Below are positions 14,790 through 24,679 of a stretch of DNA of 64,000 nucleotides, piece by piece. The DNA lies in NCBI GenBank assembly GCA_002168225.1, contig NHBH01000009.1, positions 133,609 through 197,608 of the forward strand. Direction: 5' to 3'. Position 1 is the stretch's first letter. Each line of letters opens with the position of its first letter. A model generated the notes under the pieces. It saw nothing but the letters and a program-made list of their open reading frames with translations. It was not told the origin of the DNA and searched no databases. Source of the DNA: Micavibrio sp. TMED2 (GTDB taxonomy: Bacteria; Pseudomonadota; Alphaproteobacteria; TMED2). Both the position numbers and the translations under genes were made by a program.

Positions 14790-17113
14790 TGGCGGATGGC
14801 AGCACCAAATTACCCCCCGATAGAGCTGTGCATTCACCACGGGCCCATGACAGTGCGGTCATGCATGTCAGCGGTCGGGCACGCTATGTGGACGACATAC
14901 CGGAACCGGCGGCCCTGCTGCATCTGGCATTCGGACAGAGCACCAAGGCCCGTGCCCGCGTCAAGGCAATCGACCTGACGGCGGTGCGCGGTGCGCCCGG
15001 TGTTGTGGCGGTTTTTACCGCCGGTGACATTCCGGGCGTCAATGATGTGAGCCCGTTTGCCGGGGATGACCTGCTGATGGCTTCCGACACGGTGCATTAT
15101 GTCGGTCAGCCACTGTTCATCGTTGCCGCCGAGAGCTATCAGGCCGCGCGTATCGCAGCGCGCAAGGCGGTGGTGGATTATGAGGAACTGCCGCATCTGG
15201 TGACCATCGATGAGGCGAAAGCTGCCGGGTCACAGATCGAGGACAGTCAGCATATGGCGCGCGGTGATGCCGCCGCTGCCCTGCCAAAAGCGGCCAACCG
15301 CCTGCAGAACAGTTTTGCCATCGGTGGGCAGGATCACTTCTATCTCGAGGGCCAGATTGCCCTGGCCCAGCCCAATGGCGAGGGCGGGATACACATTATC
15401 AGCTCCACCCAGCACCCGAGCGAGGTGCAGCATCTGGTGGCCAAGGTGCTAGGCCTTGGCGATGCCGATGTGGTGATTGAGGTGCGGCGCATGGGCGGTG
15501 CCTTCGGGGGCAAGGAAACACAGGCCTCGGCCTTTGCTGCTGCATCGGCGCTGGTGGCGATGCAGACCGGTCGCCCGGCCAAATTCCGCGCCGACCGGGA
15601 CGACGACATGGTGCTGACCGGCAAGCGCCATGATTTTATCGGCGGCTATGATGTGGGTTTTGACGATGATGGCCGGATCACCGCGATTGCGCTGGAGTTG
15701 GCCTCGCGTTGTGGTGCCTCGACCGACCTGTCCCCGGCCATCAATGACCGGGCGATGTTCCATGCCGATAACTGCTACTGGCTGTCTGATGTTTCGATCA
15801 CGTCCCACCGCCTGAAAACCAATACGGTCTCCAATACGGCGTTCCGTGGCTTCGGCGGACCGCAGGGGATGCTGGTGATCGAGCGGGCAATGGACGACAT
15901 TGCTGCCCATTTGGGGCTGGACCCGCTCACCGTGCGTCAGCGCAATCTCTATGGCATCGGGGAGAACAACGTCACGCCCTATGGCATGACCATTGAGGAC
16001 AATGTCGCTGCTGATCTGATCGGCGAACTGGCCGAGCGGGCGGGGTATGCCGAGCGGGTGAAGGCCGTGGCTGCCTTCAACGCCACGAACCGGGTGCTGA
16101 AAAAGGGTCTTGCCCTGACGCCGGTGCGGTTCGGAATTTCCTTTACCACCAAGCATCTCAATCAGGGTGGGGCGCTGGTGCTGGTCTATGCCGATGGTAC
16201 AGTGCTGCTCAACCATGGCGGTACCGAAATGGGGCAGGGGTTATTCGTCAAGGTGGCGCAGATTGTTGCCGATGTGTTTGCCATTCCGCTGGATCAGGTG
16301 CGTATCTCCGCAACCCGCACGGACAAGGTGCCGAATACCTCGGCCACGGCGGCATCTTCGGGCACTGACATCAACGGCATGGCGGCATTCCGGGCGGCGA
16401 GCACGATCCGTGAGCGGCTGACCACGCTGGCGGCCCAGCACTTCAATGTCGCCGAAGATGATGTCGCGTTCACGAGCGCCGGTATCCGCGCCGGTGTCGA
16501 ACTGATCAGCTTTGCCGATCTTTGCCGTCTGGCGCATCTGAACCGTGTATCGCTGGCCGCCAATGGCTATTACGCGACGCCGAAGATCGAGTATGACCGC
16601 AGCAAGCACAAGGGCAGGCCCTTCCTGTACTTCGCCTATGGCGCGGCACTGTCGGAGGTGGTGATTGATACCCTGACCGGTGAGCACAAGGTGCTGGCGG
16701 TTGATATCCTGCATGATGTGGGTCGGTCGATTAACCCGGCGATTGACCGGGGCCAGATCGAGGGCGGCTTTGTACAAGGCATGGGCTGGCTGACCACGGA
16801 AGAGCTGGTCTATGGCGATGATGGCCGTCTGCTGACCCATGCGCCGTCGACCTATAAGATACCAACCGCCAATGACCGCCCGGCACGGATGGATATCCGC
16901 ATCTGGGAACGCGGACTGAACCGTGAGGAGACGATCCATCGCTCGAAGGCGGTGGGCGAGCCGCCCTTCATGCTGGCGATTTCGGTGTTCTCTGCCCTGA
17001 CACAGGCAGTGGCAGCCGCTGCCCCCGGCAAGGGCATGCCAAAACTCGATGCCCCGGCGACGCCCGAGCGTATCCTGAAAGCCGTGACCGAGCTGCAGTC
17101 CCGTAATGGCTGA
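14789..17113 (+). CDS. xdhB: Xanthine dehydrogenase molybdopterin subunit
   Basis: A 774-residue molybdenum hydroxylase large subunit. Motifs include GGAFGGKETQ (substrate and Mo channel), AFRGFGGPQGM, GTEMGQGLFVKVAQI and KAVGEPPFMLA, whose glutamate (about E724) is the general base. It hydroxylates hypoxanthine and xanthine to urate, so it starts the pathway encoded here. The length is normal for the separate bacterial XdhB. It overlaps xdhA by one base and xdhC by eight. Confidence 0.95.
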   Translation: MADGSTKLPPDRAVHSPRAHDSAVMHVSGRARYVDDIPEPAALLHLAFGQSTKARARVKAIDLTAVRGAPGVVAVFTAGDIPGVNDVSPFAGDDLLMASDTVHYVGQPLFIVAAESYQAARIAARKAVVDYEELPHLVTIDEAKAAGSQIEDSQHMARGDAAAALPKAANRLQNSFAIGGQDHFYLEGQIALAQPNGEGGIHIISSTQHPSEVQHLVAKVLGLGDADVVIEVRRMGGAFGGKETQASAFAAASALVAMQTGRPAKFRADRDDDMVLTGKRHDFIGGYDVGFDDDGRITAIALELASRCGASTDLSPAINDRAMFHADNCYWLSDVSITSHRLKTNTVSNTAFRGFGGPQGMLVIERAMDDIAAHLGLDPLTVRQRNLYGIGENNVTPYGMTIEDNVAADLIGELAERAGYAERVKAVAAFNATNRVLKKGLALTPVRFGISFTTKHLNQGGALVLVYADGTVLLNHGGTEMGQGLFVKVAQIVADVFAIPLDQVRISATRTDKVPNTSATAASSGTDINGMAAFRAASTIRERLTTLAAQHFNVAEDDVAFTSAGIRAGVELISFADLCRLAHLNRVSLAANGYYATPKIEYDRSKHKGRPFLYFAYGAALSEVVIDTLTGEHKVLAVDILHDVGRSINPAIDRGQIEGGFVQGMGWLTTEELVYGDDGRLLTHAPSTYKIPTANDRPARMDIRIWERGLNREETIHRSKAVGEPPFMLAISVFSALTQAVAAAAPGKGMPKLDAPATPERILKAVTELQSRNG

Positions 17114-18020
17114 GTGGCTGCAACAACTGCGTCAGGCGATGGCTGGCGGACCGGCAGCACTCATCACCATTCTGGCAACCGAAGGCTCGGCCCCGCGTGA
17201 GGCCGGTGCCCGCATGGTTATTACCGCTGACAGCATTCAGGGCAGTATCGGTGGTGGCAATCTCGAATATCAGGCGGTGGCACAGGCCCGCGCCGCCCTC
17301 GACCAGCCACCCGGTACATGGCGGGTGCAGGATTATCCGCTCGGCCCCCTGCTGAACCAGTGCTGCGGCGGCAAGGTGCGGTTGCTGATCGAGCATGTGA
17401 ATGGTGAGCAGGCCGACTGGCTGAACGCTGGTGCCGATGATGCGGCGCAGCTGGTCGCCATGCTGACCGATGATGCGGTTCTCCGCGCATGGCACGCCAA
17501 GCCGGACGCAGAACTGCCCGGTGTCCGTGGTGACCGACCACAGGCCGGTGCGACATTCATCGAGCCATGGGAAGGCAAGCGTCAGCAGGTGCTGATGTTC
17601 GGTGCCGGGCATGTGGGGCAGGCGATCATCCGGGGCAGCTACGGCCTGCCGCTGGATTTTCACTGGTACGACAACCGCCCGGAAATGGCGGGCACGGATG
17701 GGCTGATTGCGGCTGATCCGGCAGCGATGATCGAGGCGGCGCGGCATTGTCCGGACGATACCAGGCTGCTGATCCTGACCCATGACCATGATCTGGATTA
17801 CCGGCTGCTGGCGGCGGCGCTGAACAGCCCGGCACCGTTTATCGGCATGATCGGGTCAATAACCAAACGCGCGCGGTTTCTGTCCCGGCTGGAGAAGGAG
17901 GGCTTCGGCGCAGACGATCTGGCGCGGCTGGTCTGTCCGATCGGTCACCCGGATATACGCGGCAAGCAGCCGGGTGTTATCGCGGTGGCCGTGCTGGCGC
18001 AGCTATTGGCGGGCGGATAA
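17106..18020 (+). CDS. xdhC: Xanthine dehydrogenase accessory protein
   Basis: A 304-residue XdhC. The N-terminal domain has GSAPREAGARM and SIGGGNLEYQAVAQA. The C-terminal Rossmann domain has MFGAGHVGQAIIRG and FIGMIGSITKRARFLSRL. XdhC binds molybdenum cofactor, helps sulfurate it and inserts it into XdhB. It closes the purine operon and overlaps the converging YeeE-like gene by 18 bases, so there is no room for a stand-alone terminator. Confidence 0.94.
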   Translation: MAEWLQQLRQAMAGGPAALITILATEGSAPREAGARMVITADSIQGSIGGGNLEYQAVAQARAALDQPPGTWRVQDYPLGPLLNQCCGGKVRLLIEHVNGEQADWLNAGADDAAQLVAMLTDDAVLRAWHAKPDAELPGVRGDRPQAGATFIEPWEGKRQQVLMFGAGHVGQAIIRGSYGLPLDFHWYDNRPEMAGTDGLIAADPAAMIEAARHCPDDTRLLILTHDHDLDYRLLAAALNSPAPFIGMIGSITKRARFLSRLEKEGFGADDLARLVCPIGHPDIRGKQPGVIAVAVLAQLLAGG

Positions 18021-18428
18021 CCATCTATTGGTGTAGGTGACCAGTGCCATACCGGTGATCAGGGACAGAACAAAAACCACTACTGATGACAAGCCTGTGC
18101 CAAGCGCCGGTATTGCCCCACCGGGACAAAAACCGCTGATCCCCCAACCGATGCCAAATATTGCGGCCCCGGCAAGAAGGCGGAAATCTATCTTGCGGTT
18201 TTTGGGGACATCGAAGCTTTCTCCCCATATCGGCTTGTGCTGCCGGAAAAGCAGCCAATAGCCGGTGGCCGTGATGGCAAGTGCGCCACCCATGACAAAC
18301 ATCAGGCTCGGGTCCCATGTGCCGAATACATCAAAGAAATTGAGCACCTTCGCCGGGTTGATCATGCCTGAAATCAGGATGCCCAGTCCGAAGATCAGGC
18401 CAATCAGATATGCAGCAGCAAATCGCAT
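18003..18428 (-). CDS. YeeE/YedE (DUF6691) membrane protein, second half-unit
   Basis: A 141-residue protein with about four membrane helices. LIFGLGILISGMINPAKVL and GISGFCPGGAIPALGTG are the conserved loops of the small YeeE/YedE type. Such pairs are linked with uptake of thiosulfate or other sulfur species. The ATG at 18428 was preferred over an upstream one at 18563, which overlaps the partner gene. It follows that partner after four bases, so the two half-size proteins probably form one channel. The substrate is inferred only from the family. Confidence 0.88.
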   Translation of the reverse strand: MRFAAAYLIGLIFGLGILISGMINPAKVLNFFDVFGTWDPSLMFVMGGALAITATGYWLLFRQHKPIWGESFDVPKNRKIDFRLLAGAAIFGIGWGISGFCPGGAIPALGTGLSSVVVFVLSLITGMALVTYTNRWLSARQ

Positions 18429-18432
18429 CGCG

Positions 18433-18879
18433 TCAGCCCCCGACCATGTGACGAATGACAAAGACGGTAATGAAGGCCGATGCCATGAAGGCGAGTGTTG
18501 CGGCGATGGAGCGCGGGGAGAGCCTTGAAAGGCCACAAACGCCATGGCCGGATGTGCAGCCATTGCCGAGGGTTACCCCAATCCCGGCCAACAATCCGCC
18601 GATTACAAGTAATGGGATACCGGCCGGGCTTTCTACGGCAGGCATGTCGCCATGTATCATTCGGTAGGCCAGTGGTGCAGAGACCATCCCGAGTACCATG
18701 GCAATCCGCCAGTAACGTTCATGGCCACGAGCCGTTATCAAGGCACCTCGCAAAATGCCGGTCACACCGGCAATCCTGCCGAAGGTCAGCATTAGCAGGA
18801 CAGCGGCAAGGCCGATAAGGCTGCCGCCAAACAGGCTTTGCCATGGGGTAAAAGCGGTTTCGATGTCTGTGTGTAACAT
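18433..18879 (-). CDS. YeeE/YedE membrane protein, first half-unit
   Basis: A 148-residue protein with four predicted helices and the motif GNGCTSGHGVCGLSRLSPRS, whose cysteines sit in the conserved sulfur-channel loop. It starts at ATG 18879; upstream in-frame codons look non-coding. With the next gene it forms a split YeeE/YedE transporter. No ArsR regulator or sulfurtransferase lies beside it, unlike many such loci. Confidence 0.88.
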   Translation of the reverse strand: MLHTDIETAFTPWQSLFGGSLIGLAAVLLMLTFGRIAGVTGILRGALITARGHERYWRIAMVLGMVSAPLAYRMIHGDMPAVESPAGIPLLVIGGLLAGIGVTLGNGCTSGHGVCGLSRLSPRSIAATLAFMASAFITVFVIRHMVGG

Positions 18880-18987
18880 GGGTCGTCCAGAACATGTTTG
18901 TACGTGCCGCCAACAGTAGCGGTAGGGAGGCTGATCTGGCACACGCAAAGTGTCCCACTCCACAGACATTACGATGAGGGCAAGAGT

Positions 18988-19647
18988 TTAACCGCGAACC
19001 TGACAGCCATTGAGAAACACATCGACGCCGCTCTCGACCCGTTTTTGCAATTCGGCCTGTGTCTGTTTGCCATCAACGCCGATCAGTTGGCGGATAAACA
19101 GGTCGCCGACGATGATGTTCTTGAAAATCACGGCGGCGTTGTCCGGATCCCTGATCTCAAGTTTGCCGCCCTTGGCCAACTCGCTCAGATACTCGCTGAC
19201 CCGGCGGCTCAGAACATCGGGTCCCTGCCGGAAGAACGTATCGGTGATGTCTTCCGGCAAGGCGTTCTCGGTAATCAGAAAGCGTACCAAGGCCAATGTG
19301 CTTGGCTCGTTCAGGTTTTCGAGGAACCGCATGCCGACGCGGATCAATGCTTCCCGTGGTTCCGAGTTACGGTCGGGGCGCACATCGTGAAACTTGCTCA
19401 GAAACTCGTTGGTATGTTCTTCCAGAACCGCATGGAGCAGCCCGCTCTTGTCGCCGAAATACTGGTAGAGCGAGGTCCGTGATCCGCCGGCGGCATTTAC
19501 CAGATCGCTCAGCGTCGTGTTCTCATAGCCCTGTTCGGTGAACAGTTTCGAGGCAGCCTTGACCAGTGCCCGGTAACGGGACTGGCCGCGCTGGCCGAGT
19601 TCATCGAAAGAGGGTCGTTCTAGTTCTGGTTGATCTTTGGTGCTCAT
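18988..19647 (-). CDS. TetR/AcrR family repressor
   Basis: A 219-residue regulator. The N-terminal helix-turn-helix is clear: LVKAASKLFTEQGYENTTLS, then DLVNAAGGSRTSLYQYFGDK. A helical ligand domain follows. It is divergent from the RND efflux genes, the standard arrangement for a local AcrR-type repressor of the pump. A palindrome in the shared intergenic region (19692-19711) is a likely operator. The start is ATG 19647; an upstream codon at 19686 would run into that promoter region. Confidence 0.9.
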   Translation of the reverse strand: MSTKDQPELERPSFDELGQRGQSRYRALVKAASKLFTEQGYENTTLSDLVNAAGGSRTSLYQYFGDKSGLLHAVLEEHTNEFLSKFHDVRPDRNSEPREALIRVGMRFLENLNEPSTLALVRFLITENALPEDITDTFFRQGPDVLSRRVSEYLSELAKGGKLEIRDPDNAAVIFKNIIVGDLFIRQLIGVDGKQTQAELQKRVESGVDVFLNGCQVRG

Positions 19648-19691
19648 GGCCCATTTTGAATTTTTATGTTGCACCTGCACAAACAATATGT

Positions 19692-19711
19692 ACTGTACCG
19701 TACAATACAGT
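19692..19711. promoter_or_regulatory. Candidate TetR operator
   Basis: ACTGTA (19692-19697) and TACAGT (19706-19711) form a perfect inverted repeat around eight bases, in the 148-base gap between the TetR gene and the membrane fusion protein gene. The TGTAC/GTACA character is typical of TetR-family operators. Binding is inferred from position and symmetry. Confidence 0.55.
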
Positions 19712-19795
19712 CAAGCGGTGTGTTTGAAGTGCAGGTTGCATGTTGCTCTGCTAATACTCTTGCTGCTCTTGAAAATTGATCGAGATATTCCCGTC

Positions 19796-20977
19796 ATGAA
19801 ACGTATTCTGACCCCTGCAATCCTTATGGTTGCCCTTGCTCTGACGACCGCCTGTAAAGATGAAGAGCAGGCCGCTGCCCCCGGTGGTGGTGCGCCGCAG
19901 GCGGTTGCTGTTACTGTCTATACGGTTGAGAAAAAACCGTTGCAGGTCAGTGCCGAACTGCCCGGTCGCACCTCTGCCTTCCGTATTGCCGAGGTACGCC
20001 CACAGGTGACCGGCATCATTCAGCAGCGCCTGTTTGAGGAAGGCGCGCTGGTTGAGGCCGGTGAGCAGCTGTATCAGATTGATCCCGCCCCGTATGAGGC
20101 CGAACTGGCCAGTGCCAAGGCTGATCTGCAGCGTGCCGAGGCCTCGGTTGCCAATGCCAATGCACGGGTGAACCGGTATGATCAACTGGTGCGGAATGAC
20201 GTGGTCAGCCGTCAGAATTATGATGACGCCATCGCTGCTCAACGTCAGGGACGCGCTGAAGTGGCGGCGGCCAAGGCTGCGGTCGATGCGGCGGAAATCA
20301 ATCTGCAATATACCCGCGTGTCAGCGCCGATTGCCGGTCGTACCGGGAAATCTGCTGTTACCGAGGGCGCGCTGGTAACCGCCAATCAGGACACCCTGAT
20401 GACGGTGGTACAGCAACTCGACCCGATTTATGTGGACATGACCCAATCGGCCTCGCAACTGCTGAAACTGCGTCGTGAAATCGCACAGGGGCAGTTAACC
20501 CAGACGGTCGATCGTACGCCGGTCTCTTTGATCATTGACGGCGGCAATGATTATGAACTTCAGGGCGAGTTGAAATTCTCTGACGTTACCGTTGATGAGA
20601 GTACGGCAACAGTTCAGCTCCGTGCGGTTTTCCCGAACCCGAACAATGAGTTGCTGCCCGGTCTCTTCGTCAAGGCGGTGATTGATCAGGCAGTGCGCAA
20701 TGAAGCTATTCTGGTTCCGCAGCGCGCGGTTGGTCGCGGGCCGAATGGTCAGGCACTAGTCTGGGTGCTGGGCGAGGACAACACGGTATCGCCCAAAACA
20801 GTGACGACGGAACAGGCGATGGGTAATGCCTGGCTGATCGCGGATGGTCTCGACGGTGGTGAGAGCATTGTTATCGAGGGGCTGCAGAAGGTCTCGCCGG
20901 GTGCCAAGGTTGATCCAGCCCCATCAGATTTCGAGATCGACCTGACGCTCGAAACAACCCAAGCCATCACTTTCTAA
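19796..20977 (+). CDS. RND efflux periplasmic adaptor (AcrA/MexA-like)
   Basis: A 393-residue membrane fusion protein. It begins with a lipoprotein-type signal ending in LALTTAC (Cys20), then VTVYTVEKKPLQVSAELPGR, the lipoyl and hairpin region rich in Ala/Glu (about residues 85-185), IDPAPYEAEL and APIAGRTGKSAVTEGALV. It links the inner-membrane RND pump to an outer-membrane channel. An earlier in-frame ATG at 19637 lies in the regulator region and gives a Cys-rich false N-terminus. The gene is 41 bases before the pump gene. Confidence 0.93.
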   Translation: MKRILTPAILMVALALTTACKDEEQAAAPGGGAPQAVAVTVYTVEKKPLQVSAELPGRTSAFRIAEVRPQVTGIIQQRLFEEGALVEAGEQLYQIDPAPYEAELASAKADLQRAEASVANANARVNRYDQLVRNDVVSRQNYDDAIAAQRQGRAEVAAAKAAVDAAEINLQYTRVSAPIAGRTGKSAVTEGALVTANQDTLMTVVQQLDPIYVDMTQSASQLLKLRREIAQGQLTQTVDRTPVSLIIDGGNDYELQGELKFSDVTVDESTATVQLRAVFPNPNNELLPGLFVKAVIDQAVRNEAILVPQRAVGRGPNGQALVWVLGEDNTVSPKTVTTEQAMGNAWLIADGLDGGESIVIEGLQKVSPGAKVDPAPSDFEIDLTLETTQAITF

Positions 20978-21018
20978 TCATTCCTGCCGACAGGCAGCGG
21001 TAAAAACGGTCTCATATT

Positions 21019-24000
21019 ATGGCTCAGTTTTTCATTGATCGTCCGGTATTCGCCTGGGTGATTGCCATCATGATCATGCTGGCGGGCGCGATTTCAATTT
21101 ATCGCCTCCCGGTTGAACAATATCCAGCGATTGCCCCACCTGCGATTTCGATTTCAGCGCGCTATCCCGGTGCATCTGCCAGTAACCTTGAGAATACGGT
21201 TACTCAGGTGATAGAGCAGAATATGACTGGTCTGGACTATCTTCGCTATATGTCCTCGACCAGTGACTCATCTGGCAACGTATCTGTTACGCTGACTTTT
21301 GAGCCTGAAGCTGACCCTGATATTGCGCAGGTTCAGGTGCAGAACAAACTGCAGCTCGCTTTGCCGCTTCTGCCGCAGGAAGTGCAGGAGCTCGGTATCT
21401 CCGTCACCAAATCCAGTTCCGATTACCTGATGGTTGTCGGCTTCGTTGCCGGTGAAAGTGGTTTGGGCCAAGGGCAAATTGCTGATTATATCGCTTCCAA
21501 CATCAAGGACCCGGTAAGCCGTGTCTCTGGTGTTGGTGAAACCACCCTGTTTGGTCCCCAGAATGCGATGCGCATCTGGCTCGATCCGGACAAGCTGAAC
21601 AGTTTCAATCTGACCGTAATGGATATCAGTGCGGCCATCCGTAGTGAGAATGCCCAGATTGCTGCAGGTCAGTTGGGTGGTGCCCCGGCGGTTAAGGGAC
21701 AGGATATCAATGCAACGATTATCGCCCAGACACGTCTGCGCGACCCCGGTGAGTTCGGCAATATCCTTGTTCGGGTAAATTCTGATGGCTCACAGATCCG
21801 CCTGCGCGATGTCGCCCGGATCGAGCTTGGTTCTGAAAACTATGAGATTGTGGCGCGGTATAACCGTCAGCCGGCTGCCGGGCTTGGTATTCAGCTTGCC
21901 AGTGGTGCCAATGCTCTGGAAACCGCCGATGCCGTCAGGGCAAAAATCTCTGAATTGCAGCCTTATCTGCCGAGTGGTCTGGAGGTTATCTACCCTCTGG
22001 ATACGACGCCATTCGTCCGTCAGTCGATTGAGAAGGTGGTGCATACCCTGTTCGAGGCGATTTTCCTCGTCTTCCTGGTCATGCTGTTATTCCTGCAGAA
22101 TTTGCGGGCAACATTGATTCCAACGCTGGCTGTCCCGGTCGTTCTGCTCGGTACCTTCGGTGTGCTGGCTGCATTCGGTTTCTCGATCAATACCTTGACC
22201 ATGTTTGGTATGGTGCTCGCTATCGGCCTGCTGGTCGACGATGCGATCGTTGTGGTTGAGAATGTCGAACGGGTGATGGAAGACGAAGGACTTCCGCCCA
22301 AGGAAGCAACCCGCAAGTCGATGAAACAGATCACTGGTGCGCTGATCGGTATTGCACTGGTACTGTCAGCGGTGTTTGTTCCGATGGCGTTCTTCCCGGG
22401 ATCTGCGGGTGCAATTTATCGCCAGTTCTCGATCACGATCGTTTCGGCCATGGGGCTGTCGGTTATCGTGGCGCTGGTACTGACACCGGCACTGTGTGCG
22501 ACCATTCTCAAACAGCCCAAGCATGGCCATGGTCATGAGAAGAAGGGGTTCTTCGGCTGGTTTAACCGTCTGTTTGACCACGGCAGTGACTCCTACACGC
22601 GAACCGTCAGCAAATCCAGTAACCGCCTCGTTCGTTATGGTTTTGTTTATGTGCTGTTGGCCGGTGGGCTGGCATATCTGTTTATGTCTCTGCCCAGCTC
22701 GTTCCTGCCGACCGAGGACCGGGGGCAGATATTTGCCCTGTGGTCGACGCCTGCCAACTCAACCATTGAACGGACACGTGAAACGGCTCAGGAAATTGAG
22801 AACTTCTTCCTTGAGGATGAACAGGATACGGTCGAGGGACTGTTTACGGTTGTTGGTTTCAGCTTTGCCGGTCGCGGGCAAAATCAGGGCTTGGCCTTCA
22901 TTCGGTTGAAGGATTGGTCCGTGCGTGAAGAACCGGGCATGGATGCGGCATCGATTGTGGGTCGAGCCATGGGTTTCTTCTCCACAATCAAGGATGCTCA
23001 GGCATTTCCGATCATGCCGCCATCAATCAGCGGTCTAGGCAATGCTACGGGCTTTAACCTGCAGATTGTTGATCGTAATGGCGTTGGCCATGAGGTGCTG
23101 ACCGAAGCCAGAAACAAGCTGTTGGGTTTGGCTGCCCAGAATCCGAGTATGACGGGTGTCCGTCCTAACGGTATCGCTGATGCACCACAGTTCCGCATCG
23201 AGGTTGACCGGGAGAAGGCCCGTGTTCTCGGCCTGTCGCTTTCTGACATCAACAACACGCTGTCTGCTGCATGGGGCTCAACTTACGTCAATGACTTCAT
23301 CGACCGCGGCCGTGTGAAGCGGGTTTATCTGCAGGCTGATGCACCATACCGCATGTTGCCGAGCGATATTGACCGCTGGTATGTGCGCAATTCATCAGGC
23401 GACATGGTGCCATTCTCTTCTTTCTCTGACTCTTACTGGATTTATGGGTCGCCGCGTCTCGAGCGTTATAACGGTAGCTCATCAATGAATATTCAGGGCA
23501 ATGCTGCTCCCGGTGTCAGTACCGGTGAAGCAATGGCTGCCATTGAGAATATGGTCAGTGAGCTGCCCGAGGGTGTCGGCATTGAGTGGACTGGCCTGTC
23601 CTATGAGGAGCGGCTTGCGGGATCTCAGGCACCGGCGCTTTATGCGCTCTCCATCCTGATCGTCTTCCTCAGTCTTGCTGCCCTGTATGAGAGCTGGTCG
23701 GTGCCGTTCTCGGTCATGTTGGTGGTGCCGCTTGGCCTGATCGGTGCTGCTTTGGCTGCCAAACTGGCCGGTATGCCGAATGACGTTTATTTCCAGGTGG
23801 CTATCCTGACCACGATCGGGTTATCGGCGAAGAACGCCATTCTGATCGTGGAGTTCGCCAAAAGCCTGTATGAGGAAGGTAGATCGCTGACCGAGGCGGT
23901 GACCGAAGCTGCGCGTCAGCGTTTGCGACCGATCCTGATGACCTCCATGGCGTTCTCGCTCGGTGTGGTGCCGCTGGCAATCAGCACCGGCCCCGGTTCC

Positions 24001-24192
24001 GAGAGTCAGAATGCCATCGGTATCAGTGTTCTGGGCGGTATGATCAGTGCGACCGTGCTCGCAATCTTCTTCGTGCCGGTATTCTTCGTCTTCGTTTACC
24101 GCGTATTCGTCCGTAAGAAAAAGGATGAGGCTGCGGTATCCGATGATGCCAAGGCTGGCAGCGATGGCAATCAGGGCGAAGTACCGGCCTGA
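21019..24192 (+). CDS. RND multidrug efflux pump (AcrB/MexB-type HAE1)
   Basis: A 1057-residue inner-membrane pump. [14 protein letters not shown] at the N-terminus and [18 protein letters not shown] place the proton-relay aspartates at D407/D408, exactly as in AcrB. The second half has [15 protein letters not shown] and the late helix bundle. It exports drugs, solvents or bile-type compounds using the proton gradient. No TolC/OprM-like gene follows, so the outer-membrane partner must be elsewhere. The GC content is slightly lower than in the purine cluster. Confidence 0.95.
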   Translation: MAQFFIDRPVFAWVIAIMIMLAGAISIYRLPVEQYPAIAPPAISISARYPGASASNLENTVTQVIEQNMTGLDYLRYMSSTSDSSGNVSVTLTFEPEADPDIAQVQVQNKLQLALPLLPQEVQELGISVTKSSSDYLMVVGFVAGESGLGQGQIADYIASNIKDPVSRVSGVGETTLFGPQNAMRIWLDPDKLNSFNLTVMDISAAIRSENAQIAAGQLGGAPAVKGQDINATIIAQTRLRDPGEFGNILVRVNSDGSQIRLRDVARIELGSENYEIVARYNRQPAAGLGIQLASGANALETADAVRAKISELQPYLPSGLEVIYPLDTTPFVRQSIEKVVHTLFEAIFLVFLVMLLFLQNLRATLIPTLAVPVVLLGTFGVLAAFGFSINTLTMFGMVLAIGLLVDDAIVVVENVERVMEDEGLPPKEATRKSMKQITGALIGIALVLSAVFVPMAFFPGSAGAIYRQFSITIVSAMGLSVIVALVLTPALCATILKQPKHGHGHEKKGFFGWFNRLFDHGSDSYTRTVSKSSNRLVRYGFVYVLLAGGLAYLFMSLPSSFLPTEDRGQIFALWSTPANSTIERTRETAQEIENFFLEDEQDTVEGLFTVVGFSFAGRGQNQGLAFIRLKDWSVREEPGMDAASIVGRAMGFFSTIKDAQAFPIMPPSISGLGNATGFNLQIVDRNGVGHEVLTEARNKLLGLAAQNPSMTGVRPNGIADAPQFRIEVDREKARVLGLSLSDINNTLSAAWGSTYVNDFIDRGRVKRVYLQADAPYRMLPSDIDRWYVRNSSGDMVPFSSFSDSYWIYGSPRLERYNGSSSMNIQGNAAPGVSTGEAMAAIENMVSELPEGVGIEWTGLSYEERLAGSQAPALYALSILIVFLSLAALYESWSVPFSVMLVVPLGLIGAALAAKLAGMPNDVYFQVAILTTIGLSAKNAILIVEFAKSLYEEGRSLTEAVTEAARQRLRPILMTSMAFSLGVVPLAISTGPGSESQNAIGISVLGGMISATVLAIFFVPVFFVFVYRVFVRKKKDEAAVSDDAKAGSDGNQGEVPA

Positions 24193-24194
24193 AG

Positions 24195-24665
24195 CTATAT
24201 CTCGCGGGTCATGAAGACACTGCTGGGGTCGAGCCGGTAATCGGCGAAGGGCTCACAGAATGCGAAGCCGTGGCGGGCATAGAGTGCCCGTGCCGGTGCG
24301 AAGCCGTCCTGTGATCCGGTCTCGAGGCTGAGGCGGGTCATGGCTTTCAACCGTGCCTGTTCGATCAGGTGGTTCAGGATCACCCCGGCCATACCCTTGC
24401 CGCGATGGGCTGCGGCCACATGCATGGATTTGACCTCGCCGTGCCGTTCGCCCAGATCCTTGATCGCGCCGAAACCGATCAGGCTGTCATCCTGCCATGC
24501 CGAATAGAAACTGATCTGTGGTATCCGCAAGCCGGTGTCATCGAGTGCATGAACGCTGCAGGCCGGGCTGATACTGCGGGCATTGGCGAGGTGGATCGCC
24601 AACAGCGCCTGCACCGCCGGATGGTCGAGATCACCGTCAATGATGGCAAGGCTGTCGTGGCTCAT
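24195..24665 (-). CDS. GNAT family N-acetyltransferase
   Basis: A 156-residue protein with the acetyl-CoA-binding motif A VAAAHRGKGMAGVILNHLI and a terminal YARHGFAFCEPFADY, both typical of PhnO/ElaA-like GNATs. The substrate cannot be told. The start is ATG 24665; a longer frame upstream would overlap the DUF389 gene. It lies 14 bases after that gene, so they are probably co-transcribed, and it converges on the RND pump gene with a two-base gap. Confidence 0.88.
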   Translation of the reverse strand: MSHDSLAIIDGDLDHPAVQALLAIHLANARSISPACSVHALDDTGLRIPQISFYSAWQDDSLIGFGAIKDLGERHGEVKSMHVAAAHRGKGMAGVILNHLIEQARLKAMTRLSLETGSQDGFAPARALYARHGFAFCEPFADYRLDPSSVFMTREI

Positions 24666-24679
24666 ATCCCGTTTGCTCT

